From contig CM017560.1 in the NCBI GenBank assembly GCA_007844125.1, positions 7,144,693 through 7,208,692 of the forward strand: DNA of 64,000 nt, read 5' to 3'. The DNA comes from Sinonovacula constricta (lineage: Eukaryota > Mollusca > Bivalvia > Cardiida > Solecurtidae). A program made the position numbers and the translations under genes. This document shows positions 14,201 through 26,200 of this stretch, piece by piece (position 1 is the stretch's first letter; each line of letters opens with the position of its first letter). The notes under the pieces were generated by a model that ran no database searches, was not told the DNA's origin, and was given only the letters and a program-made list of their open reading frames with translations.

Positions 14201-17200
14201 CAATTATTACCATCTAATTAGGCTCTACATCCATTCTTATTCTGGCTGAATAGAATTTTCACAGCTTAGTCCTTTGCATGTTGAGCAAGCTGGTGTGCAT
14301 TCAAAGCAAACTTTACGGCAACTACAGGCTAGAGTTCGACACCCTGTTTGGCAAGTACAGCAAACAATTTTCATAATATGAGCAGGAGCAGGAGGCCTAT
14401 CAGTCGTAGTTGGGCATAGTTTATTGCCAACATTTTCCCAACCCCATTCTGTCGGATCTAGTGATGTGTTCCCTTTCCAATCTTGTATCTGTAAATACAC
14501 ACGCAAACTGTGGAACTTTGAAGCATCAGAAGTTGGAGGGAGCAGTTTAGGGTCAATGAAAATTGAGGATTTCGCTACCTTCTCAGTGAACGATGCTAAC
14601 CTCACAGTGTTCAGTGTTTGTCCATGCACCCCTTTGTGAAGGCTGACTAGCAGCTGCTCTCCAGACTCAATGATATCCGCTTTAGACACATTTTCTGGAG
14701 ACAGGTTAAAAACTGAAGCTGCTCTTCGAAAGGGTTCACTCTTTTCAAACAGCTTTAGCCCAACTCCTTTACCAAAACCGTGTAATTTCGATGTTGTGTC
14801 ACATCCCAGTATGGCATGGATGAACAGTATGTTCTGGCATACATCAGCACCAAGGTGTCCTTGCAGTTTGTGGATGTCCCAAGATACTGCCTCCCTGTGT
14901 GGCTTGGACCGTGGCTGAAAGTAAATTGGAAATGACATGGCTGATGCATGATAGCATAATAACACTAAGAGGTCTGTGTCATCTCCAATCAACACAGTAT
15001 ATCTGGACATCGAGGACCTTACGGCTGTAAGGACGATGAGGACGTCAGCATCTCCAGTGGCTTGTGAGGTTTGTATTCCTGCTTCGTTCATCTTTGCTGA
15101 CAGAAGATGAATGAACTGCTGCTTGTTCTTGTTATTTGCTAAGAATATTTTTTTCTTGCCTTGGAACCTTGTTGCGTCACTGAACCTCACCTCAGTCCCG
15201 ACAATGCCAGTTGCCCGTCTCTCATGTGTACTGTCCTTTGTACTTGGTCCACATTCGTATCCATCAAAAACCACAATTGCATTACAGAAGTTGGACTGTA
15301 CAAACTGAATGTAAGATTCACACAGTTCTCCATATGTTCTACCACTTTCCCATGGTATCCACTGTAACAACATTCCACCATCTATGACATGACTCTTATC
15401 ATTCTCTTTTCTACTTGGCTGCAATCCCGGGTTGTCTTTACTTTTCATGGCATTAGCGAGAGCTGGTTTATCGGCTGCTCTCATCAGACACGGTGTTTCA
15501 AATAATGCTGGTGGATGTGTGCATAACTCATAGGAGAAGAGTTGTGGAAGTTCAGTCTCCTCGGTTTGATTTGCAGCACTTACTAATCTTTGAAACAATA
15601 ATTGGTGATCAATCTTCACTGTTTCACCGTCAATACGGACACCCGCTTTGTCATTCATCTGCACAACAGTATCTTTTTTATTAAATGTGAATTCACTAAC
15701 TGACTTTCCAATCATTTTGTGACCACTTTCTCTCCGATCTGTTTTGCCTGGTCTGCATCACTGGCTGTTGAAACCACACCACTTGATACGCTCTTCAGAT
15801 CAGCTTCACATTTGAATGGGTTTCTCACATACAGGTACTCTGTAATCACTTCTGTGTCCTTCCTATCTCTATTCCGTGCTGCCATATGTGTATCGCTGTG
15901 CTGTTCGCTTATAGTATACTGTGTGCCACAGAAGGCCTGCATGGCTTCGTTAACCTCTGATGTTGCTGGTCGAGAGAGTATCCATATAGCTCTTTGAGCA
16001 TCTGTCAAACCACGACCTCGTGTCAGGCCACCAACACTCTTCAGACTTCTCATAAGTACCTGTTCTATGACTAAATCTGTGGAAAGTCCAGCCCAATACC
16101 TATCACTTCTTCTGATAACATGATATCCTTTCATGAAATATTCATACAACTCTGGATTTGTTGTAGGAAGCTTTTGCATATCAGCCAGATAAAGGTACAC
16201 TGATTTTGCATACAGATTATGCCCAGCAGCTGTGAAGTATGGAAGCATTTGTTTCAGTGTTGAAAGATGGAGTTGCCAATTGCCGGTTCTTTCAGCTTTA
16301 ACGAAAGTTCTGAGAAGTTCTACCATCTCCATATACTGGATCCACAGTTGAGCTGTTCTACTAGTTTGTCTTACTTTGTCTGTGTAAGCATTCAATCGTT
16401 CCTGTATTCTCAAAACCACTTCAGCTTTACATGCATTTTCTACACTTATCTCTCTGGCTAATACTCCATCAAATAGTTTGAGTGCACATTCTAAGTCACT
16501 GTCTATCTTCTGCTCGCTATTTCTGGTCTCAGCAACACACATTTCAACAGTTTCAGACACATCATCCTTGTCAATGTCCATAGACACATTTAACAGTTGA
16601 TCATTGTAGAGTTCTTCTGCTTCTTTGGGTTCATTGCTGTGGCTTTCATGTACACTTGAATCTTCAATGATCTGTTCATCTTCTGCTTGGTCCTGTTTCA
16701 TGTCAAAGTCAAACACCTCAGACACAATCAGTGACTGAAGAGCCATGTGCCCCAGCCCGTGACCTCTTACAGCTCTGGCTATTGCTTTTCCTGACAGCAT
16801 GTGGCTCACTGCCTGCTCAGCATAGATTTCTGATAGTACTTCATGCAGACCAGAATCACTCATGATATATCCTATGGTACCTAGGAAGCTCATTTCCGTA
16901 TGTAATCCGCCTAATCTGACAACAATTTTGCTTAGGTTGTTATCCTCTGGCTCTGATTTTAATATCTGGTTAGCCTTGTACCACAGTGGCTGGTCAAAGG
17001 TTATCACTGGGGTTACATTAAACCTCTTTGCATGTTCACTTACCCACATTAACGTATAATATATGCAGGTCTCGTCACTTGGATTCAGATCAATCATTGG
17101 CATGAACACAATGGAAGACTGTCCTGGATATTCTCCGCAATTGTTTATCATTTGCATAGTGCCATTCCATGATGATCTTGTATCTTTCAGAAGCCATGTT

Positions 17201-20200
17201 GTTTTCCATAGGATATCTATGTTGTATGTCTTATCTTCAGCAATAAGATCAACTAATGGCTCATAGCTGATGTCCAGTTTCTGTTTTGAAGTGTAGAAGT
17301 TGATTCTGATTTTGCAAAGTTCTTCAATCTCACCTGGTGTTATCTTCAACCTTGGAACAACTCTTTTTGATTTAACACATGGTGTGGCTATGGCGATAAT
17401 GCCCATTCCATGGAATGTGTCTTTTCCATCAATTGTTTGTATATTGTGGTCTACATTATCGGCAACATATTGTACAAACTGTCCTGGAATATAGCCTGGA
17501 ATTTCAGTATCATTTGTCTTAGCAGCACTCTGTCAAATCTCTGCACTTCTTTGTAGCTACTGCAGTATCCAAGGTTGCTAAGTGTCTCGATTAGATGTTT
17601 TGATGCAAACTGATGGTGAAGTTGAACACCCAATCCCAGTTGTAAAGGTGCACTCAACACACGTGGCCTAGTTGCCTGCATTATAGCTTGACCAATGGCA
17701 GCAACTTTAGTATCTGTGTCTTTTCCAACAAACAAATTGCTTAGAAGAAGTTGTAATGTTTGTGGAAGGTACTCAACTCCTTTCTGGGGAGAACTTATAT
17801 CAGCTGATGCTGGATACATTTCACGACTGGCATACACTTCTTTGATGTCACTTTTAATCAGTTTTGTAGCTGCTTCAACTATTTTCATTTTCTCTCGGTC
17901 TGGATCATCGTATGTTGGAAGACAGTGGAAGTCATGTAGAATCTTTGATGCCTTTCCTCTGAATGTGACAACATTGTCTTTCTTTTGAATGTTTGTAATA
18001 ACAATTTCATCTCCAAAATATTCCTGCAATCGTGTTTTCATGTATTTTGGTGAGGAACTGTCTTCCCCTTCAAGATATTCTTTCATCTTATCAACTAATG
18101 TTTGTAATGTGATTTGCTCATCATCATTCTCTTCCAAGTAATTAACAACTTTAAAGAAAGCATCTTCACAAGTTGAACTTCTCGTTCTACCAGACATGCA
18201 TTTTTTCTTGGCACTGCATTCTCCTGTCGGTTTGTCCCGACCTAATCTGAAGTTCACACTACACTCTTGATGGTACACTGCGTCAGATGCATGTAAATCA
18301 CGAGAAAACTCTATTCGTGAGAGGATTTCATTGCCCCAGTTTTCATTTCTTTCTTTTGCCCTTGTATAAATCTCATTCTGGAAATCATCTGTTCTCACAT
18401 TGTAGTACTCTGTATATTGCCTTTGTCTGCAAGTTTCGTTTATTGATTTTCCACAAAACAGGCAAATCATCTTTGAACGAGAATACAGTTTCAGAGCGTA
18501 GACAGACTTTTTCAGGTTCACAATCTTCTTTGCGTTTAAGGACAGACAATATCCTTGGATTAGTATATTGTTTTCTGCATTTAGAATGTACCTTTTGACC
18601 AGTTTTCACTGTTACACGTTCTTTACTCTCTTCAGCAGCCTTTTTTATTCCTTTAACGCCTTTTTCTCCTAAAGTTACTGTTTCTTCACTGTCAAGAAGA
18701 TCATTACAAAACACACAGGCATTTTCACCATACACCTCCATAGTAAATGTTAGTTGTATTAGTACTATACTTTATGGTTTGGATTAGTAAAATACTGTTA
18801 GACTGCAACCATGGATTTATTGTAACACCCTTGGCGATGATCATCCTGAAAAAAAACATACACGTTTAATGGGAGAAGCTCGTAACACTTATCAATACAT
18901 TAACAACATCACAAAATAGTCTAGGCAACTAGTGCTGCATGAAAAAATATACTGGAAAATCCCAAAGGTAATTTCGATATTTGTAAAAAGCACATTTTTA
19001 GTCCTGTTAAGTAAACATGTACATGGATGCATATAGGCCTGCAATTGTGCCTGGTTCTCTTTATAGTGAAAATAGAGGCTATTAACTGTTTACTTCATAT
19101 TTGTTTACCACTTATATAAGAATATAGTTTTAAATTTCATACAAACATAGCATCAAATACGAAATATTTGCTGACAAAAATTCTTCAAGATTTGTGAAAT
19201 GATTTTATTTGATTGGTGTTTTTTTTTCTTTTAAACGTATTGTGTGTAATAGAAATGTGTTAGTGTGCCATATTATATATAATGATCAAAATTCAATACT
19301 GACTTACCTTTTTCCATAATATGGACATACACATGATGAATGTTTCTCATTGAAATAGCAAAAAACAATGTCATTCTTGCTAAAATTATCGACTGCAAGG
19401 ACAGCATTTGATGAAAACAATAATGGCTGAATTTTAACAAAGGGAAGTAACTGTGTCTGGTTGTACAGTGATAATATCAAGGGAGATCACTTAATGTCAA
19501 AGTAAGATTTAAAAACTACAAAAACAAGGCAAGATTTTACTGTTTGAACACATAAAGAACTGTTCTCTATAAAAATCAAATTGAAACCTTTCTTTGTCAT
19601 ATCATTACTATGTATAGTACAGGTACTTATAAACCTAAACCGGACCTGTGCAAACAGACATCAAATTTCCTAGCAAGCTTTTTTCCAAGCAGTCAGTGTC
19701 AAACCTTGTAATTGATACATGAAACATATTGTTTTTAGTAAAAGAATAAAATATTTTTATTACAACTTTTGATTTAATTAAGTGTTAAATGCATATTACT
19801 CTCAAATTACAAACTAATTTGCTGTTTCAATAGGTTTTTTTACAAAAACTTGTTGAAGTGTAAATTTAAGGCCACAAATCAGCATTATGAACATAAATGT
19901 GTATATATTTTAACATTATGTGACACCAGACCAAACATAAGGCCAATACTTTTGGTGATATTGATCCCTACCCCCAATTCCAGAAATTCACGGTTTCGTT
20001 ATCGGTATTCCACTTTTTGCCCAAAAAAAACATATTTTGCGCAGGTGGATTTCAGTAGATTTTGGATCACTTAACCGAGACATGTTGTAGAAAATGAAAA
20101 CGCAAAAATCATTTCTGTACATTTTTTTTCCTTTATTTGTGATTTTGGCTGTATATGCACTGGCCTAAATACCAAGGTACATTTTATTAACTATTCATGA

Positions 20201-23200
20201 AAAAATGTAAACAATCAGAATCTAGTACCATCATATGACTTAACAAATGTGGCTTGATAAGTGTTTACTCTTTGTATCTCTGAAGGTGAGCTATTTCTGA
20301 GTCTGGTACTGAGCAGAAAGGCTCGAGCCAGGTTGGTCAGCGTGGACCCCAGTGATGCTCTCAAGCTACCAGGAGTTCATGGTTATATTGACCATACAGA
20401 CATTCCTGGCGAGAATATCTGTGACAATGAAGAAGTGTTTGCAACAAAAGAGGTATACAGTATAATTCAAGAATAAACATGTTTTCTATATAGTTTATAA
20501 GAAAAAAGATATGTTAACAAAAGATAACGATATGGCAAATGAATGGCTGTAGTATCAAACTATTTCTCTGTTGTTCAATTAGGTTGTAGTTTTAAATTGT
20601 TCCTGTAACATCTGAATCTTATATTGTATTAGCAACCAAAAAGCAATTAAACATTAATTTTCATTTTTCTGACATGTAAGCTTTGAGAACAGATGACACA
20701 TTCACTAACATCAATATTTGGTTATGATTTTTTCTCTAAAATTTGGTTTGCCAAACAAATATTAATCTGGCTTAGGCAGATTGTGAAGGTCCAGACCAGG
20801 GAGCTCTGGTCGGAAGTTTCTGATCATGATCTACATGTTCCACAGAATATCCACTAGCAAAATATCTTTTACATGCTTGATTTTTGTTAAAGAATATCTA
20901 GTAATTACTTTAGGTTATTCTTGAATAAGGCAGGCTAAGAGTTAATCTAAACTCTGTAAATTTAACACATAAGACAATATTTAAAATATATCATGTATAT
21001 CTGCAGGTATTCTGGGTGGGTCAGACTATAGGTGCGGTTCTGGCAGACACTCGAGAGACTGCAAGACAGGCCTCTTACCTGGTCAAGGTCACATACGAGG
21101 AGCTGCCTGCTATATTGACCATGCAGGTAAATGAACAAGACTCAAGATCACATTAAGGAGCTGCCTGCCATACTGACCATGCAGGTAAATAAACAAGACT
21201 CAAGATCACATTAAGGAGCTGCCTGCCATACTGACCATGCAGGTAAATGAACAAGACTCAAGATCACATTTAAGGAGCTGCCTGCTATACTGACCATGCA
21301 GGTAAATAAACAAGACTCAAGATCACATTTAAGGAGCTGCCTGCCATACTGACCATGCAGGTAAATAAACAAGACTCAAGATCATATTTAAGGAGCTGCC
21401 TGCCATACTGACCATGCAGGTAAATAAACAAGACTCAAGATCACATTTAAGGAGCTGCCTGCCATACTGACAATGCAGGTAAATAAACAAGACTCAAGAT
21501 CACATTTAAGGAGCTGCCTGCCATACTGACCAGGCAGGTAAATGAACAAGACTCAAGATCACATTTAAGGAGCTGCCTGCCATACTGACCAGGCAGGTAA
21601 ATTAACATGACTCAAGGTCACATTTAAGGAGCTGCCTGCCATACTGACCATGCAGGTAAATAAACAAGACTCAAGATCACATTTAAGGAGCTGCCTGCCA
21701 TACTGACCATGCAGGTAAATAAACAAGACTCAAGATCACATTTAAGGAGCTGCCTGCCATACTGACCATGCAGGTAAATAAACAAGACTCAAGATCACAT
21801 TTAAGGAGCTGCCTGCCATACTGACCATTCAGGTAAATGAACAAGACTCAAGATCATATTTAAGGAGCTGCCTGCCATACTGACCATGCAGGTAAATGAA
21901 CAAGACTCAAGGTCACATTTAGGAAGCTGCCTGCCATACTGCCCATGCAGGTAAATGAAAAAGACTCAAGATCACATTTAAGGAGCTGCCTGCCATACTG
22001 ACCAGGCAAGTTAATTAACAACACTCAAGGTCACATATAAGGAGCTGCCTGCCATACTGACCAGGCAAGTTTATTAAAAAGACTCAAGATCACATTTAAG
22101 GAGCTGCCTGCCATACTGACCAGGCAAGTTAATTAAGAAGACTCAAGATCACATTAAGGAGCTGCCTACCATACTGACCAGGCAAGTTAATTAACAACAC
22201 TCAAGGTCACATATAAGGAGCTGCCTGCCACACTGACCAGGCAAGTTAATTAGCAAGACTTTAGGTCACATTTAAGGAGCTGCCTGCCATACTGACCATG
22301 CAGGTAAATAAACAAGACTTAAGATCCCATTTAAGGAGCTGCCTGCCATACTGACCATGCAAGTTAATTAACAAGACTCAAGGTCACATATAAGGAGCTG
22401 CCTGCCATACTGACCATGCAGGTAAATAAACAAGAATTAAGGTCACATATAAGGAGCTGCCTGCCATACTGACATTGCAGGTAAATTAACAAGACTCAAT
22501 GTCACATATAAGGAGCTGCCTAATATACAGACAAGGCAGATAATTAACAAGACTGAAGGTCACAAAATGTTAAGCTTTGGTACGAGACCAATCTTAAATC
22601 TTAAGTGCCGTCATAAAATTCTTATTTACAAAGTTCCAGATTCTGCTGTGATTTTGATTTTGTCTCCCAATTTGACATATATCACGCAGTTAAAGTCTAA
22701 AAGACATAATGATAACCTGCAAAGAAAATAAAGCTTGGACTTATTCAGAAGAAGGAGCGACGAAAGTAAGTGTCTTATAATGTTTATTTGTGTATCCCAA
22801 CACTCATAAGAAAGCGTCAGTCAAGTGGAATTTCATTTTTTGTGTACATATAGGGATTACTTTGTCGGCGCCCGGATTTCCTTGTCCGAAGCCTAACTTT
22901 GTCACCGTAGGTCCAAATAACTCCAAACTTAATATGCATGTTTCTGGCAATGACTCGAAGTGCAGTGCACAAGAACCATAACTCTACCTTGTTCCGTTTT
23001 TGAATTATTCCCCTTTGATTGATTTTTATAGAGCATTTCTTGTCCGGAGTGTAACACTGTCACTGTAGGTCCAAATGACTCCAAACTTGGTATGCATGTT
23101 TCTGGCAATGACTCGAAGTGCAGTGCACAAGAACCGTAACTCTACCTTGTTCCGTTTTTGAATTATTCCCCTTTGATTGATTTTTATAGAGCATTTCTTG

Positions 23201-26200
23201 TGCGGAGTGTAACATTGTCACCGTAGGTCCAAATGACTCCAAACTTGGTATGCATGTTTCTGGCAATGACTCAAAGTACAGTGCACATGAATAGTAACTC
23301 TATCTTCTGTTTTTTAGTTATTCCCCTTTGATTGATTTTATAAAACATTTCTTGTCCGAAGCCTAACTTTGTCACCGTAGGTCCAAATGACTTCAAACTT
23401 GGTATGCATATATCTGGCAATGACGCGAAGTGCAGCACACAAGAACCGTAACTCTTCCTTGTTCCATTTTTGAATTATTCCCCTTTTATTGATTTTTATA
23501 GAGCATTTCTTGTCCGGAGTGTAACTTTGTCACTGTAGGTCAAAATGGCTCCAATCTTGGTGTGCATGTTTCTGGCAATGACTCAAAGTGCAGTGCACAA
23601 GAATGGTAACTCTACCTTCTTCTGTTTTTTAGTTTTTCCCTTTTGATTGATTGTATAGTGCATTTCTTGTCCGGAGCCTATCTTTGTCACCGTATGTCCA
23701 AATGACTCTAAACTTTGTATGCATGTTTCTGGCAATGACTCGAAGTGCAGGGCCAAAGAACCATAACTCTACCTTGTTCCGTTTTTTAATTATTCCCCTT
23801 TGATTGATTTTTTTAGAGCATTTCTTGTCCAGAGCCTAACTTTGTCACCGTAGGTCCAAATGACTCCAAACTTGGTATGCAGGTTTCTGGCAATGACTCA
23901 AAGTACAGTGCACAAGAATGGTAACTCTACCTTCTTCCATTTTTTAGTTATTCCTATTTGATTGATTTTGTAGTGCATTTCTTGCAAAGGTCATAACTTG
24001 TTGTGCATGTTTTTTGCAATGAGACAATTAAAAGGTTATTTTATATGTGAATTTTGTGCAAATACATTGCTAATATCTGTACAACAAAAAACTAATTAAC
24101 ATTTTTTATGTCACTAACAAAATTTTAGTCAGGCGACACACCCGACTCGCGGAGTTCTAGTCTGGATTTACCTGTACACTTTTTACCTTAGCAATACCAA
24201 TTTGTACTGAATGGGTTTATTGTAAATAAATCCTGATTAGAACATGTTATTAATCCATCAGACTTAGGCTGAAGGGGTAGATGAAGATCTACATTCTTTC
24301 TTAAAAATTACCTTTATTCCAGAAAATATTTTCTTACTTGGAATATTTTGACTGTTTCACATTGCATTCATAAGCTTGTTGCCTTTTGTTAACTAAACTG
24401 ATATGGACAGTAAAAAAATATATTAAACATTAAAGGATATATTAAACACAGTGGACTATCCAGAAAGTGAGAAATCAGTCTACACTGTTGTATTATCTAG
24501 CTATCCTTCTCTAGTACTCTATTAAAACATAACCTAAGCTTGCAATTGAATTAAACTGCTGGATAAGAGTTTTTTGGGGTCTGTGATTATTCTCAGGCAT
24601 CTGATTGGTCAAAATTTAAATATAGCTCAAAAAGTGACCAATCACATGATCTCAGGCTCAGCCTCAGAATTTTATAACCTTGGACACCTGTTAGTATATA
24701 GTATGGTTTATGGGCAAATATATTGGGCAAAGGATTATTGAGAAAAGGTTCAAATACACCCCAATTAACTGTTTGTGCTACATTGTAGTATCATATATAA
24801 TCAAATACCGGATTTTATTGAAAACAAGTTAAAGTACACACCAATTAAGCTGTATGTGCAACTTTATAGGAGGCCATCAAGACTGGCTCCTATGATGGGG
24901 ATGTTATGTTGATGGTGGATGGAGATGTGGAAGAAGGTTTCAAGAACTCTGATGTCATTGTGGAAGGTTAGTGCTTCTTCATAGCTATAAATAATTGGAT
25001 TTTATTTCATTGGTGGTGGCTGTCTTCATATAAGAAATTGTAACTAGGATAATTCACATTGATTCAACTGCAGTACACATTTGTATGACATGGCCACTTG
25101 TGTTTATCATATTATGCTTGTGAATATATTGTTAAAAACCACACCTATTTCTATGAAATTTGTCATTAATCTAAATGGTTAAAGTTGTAAAAGACAAAGT
25201 CAAATGAACCTGATAGATTTTTTGTTTGTAACAAAATGTTGTTTCAACTCTGAAACAGCATTAAGACTAAAATGCACATCTCTGTTTATTCACATGCATG
25301 ACCTCATGCATTAATGCATACATATTCTGACATCATTCAAATCATTTAAGTGGATCATGCAGGTTATAAAAAGCATCTGCTGAGAGGTAAATAAAAATAA
25401 TTGATGTTGCTGTTGTTTGTGGTGGCAACATTCATGCTTATTTGTTGACTACATTTTTGGCTTATTCTCTGCATTATGACCTTCCACAGAATCTTTGATG
25501 TAAAGATTAGTGAGTAGTACATGTATGTGTGTGTTTAACTCTAGTTAAAGTGTGCTAAGGTCAAGCAAGTGTGGATCTTATCTTTTTTTTTACAGAAGAT
25601 CTATTGTTGCATCATTGTCGCTTATCGTTAAATTTCTTGGTATACTCACAGTTTGAAGGTACAAGATCAGTGCAATCAAAAATAATTCTAATTGGCAATG
25701 GCCTGTGCTTGAATATGGGAAAAATCACATTTTGAAAAAAATCATGTATGGTTTAATGTTATCCAACTTTCAATCAGGCAATTTTCATAATGGTCCAAAA
25801 CTGACATCATTACAGTTTTTGAATGTTTAAAGAAAGAAGCAAACCGTTAAGTACCATGTGTAAACCTGACCAATTAGTCAGGTGACCAACTTTATTCAAA
25901 TTATTGCCAATGGAAATTTTCACAAGGTTATAAAGCTTTGTGTTTGAGATTCTACTCAGGAAATTTATTGGTTAATTAAAAAATTTCGAATCCGACCAAT
26001 CACATGCTGCAGAATTGTTTCAAACTCCATCTTAACTCTGCCAACTCATTTATTTGATGAAGCTTTGGAATAGGGTGAAGATTTGTTCACAAAGCATTCA
26101 CTGAGTTTTCTTATAAGAATCTGCATGATTAGCTCCTGAGTGTCTAGCAGAATCGTTGTATGAACTTGTTAGCCAAGATAATTTATTGTATTATTTATAA

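Larger units (their letters stand above)
13294..20167 (-). mobile_element. Academ-like DNA transposon with XPG-type nuclease (6874 bp, TIRs, 4-bp TSD)
   Basis: The outermost bases form inverted repeats: TAGGCCAGGGCA at the left and TGCACTGGCCTA at the right (11 of 12 match). A 26-bp inner inverted block containing ctgtacattttttttcc matches 25 of 26. Spacers between the two blocks differ by 10 bp. AATA flanks both ends (13290-13293, 20168-20171), a candidate 4-bp target duplication. The interior encodes, on the minus strand, paired CCHC modules, a long central region, an XPG/PIN-like nuclease and a Cys-rich tail. XPG nuclease plus short TSD is what is described for the Academ superfamily; that assignment rests on memory of the family. 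Confidence 0.75.

Noticed and set aside
14424..18598. Many plus-strand ORFs of 60-100 codons across the transposon
   Set aside because: They are shadows of the antisense transposon reading frames.
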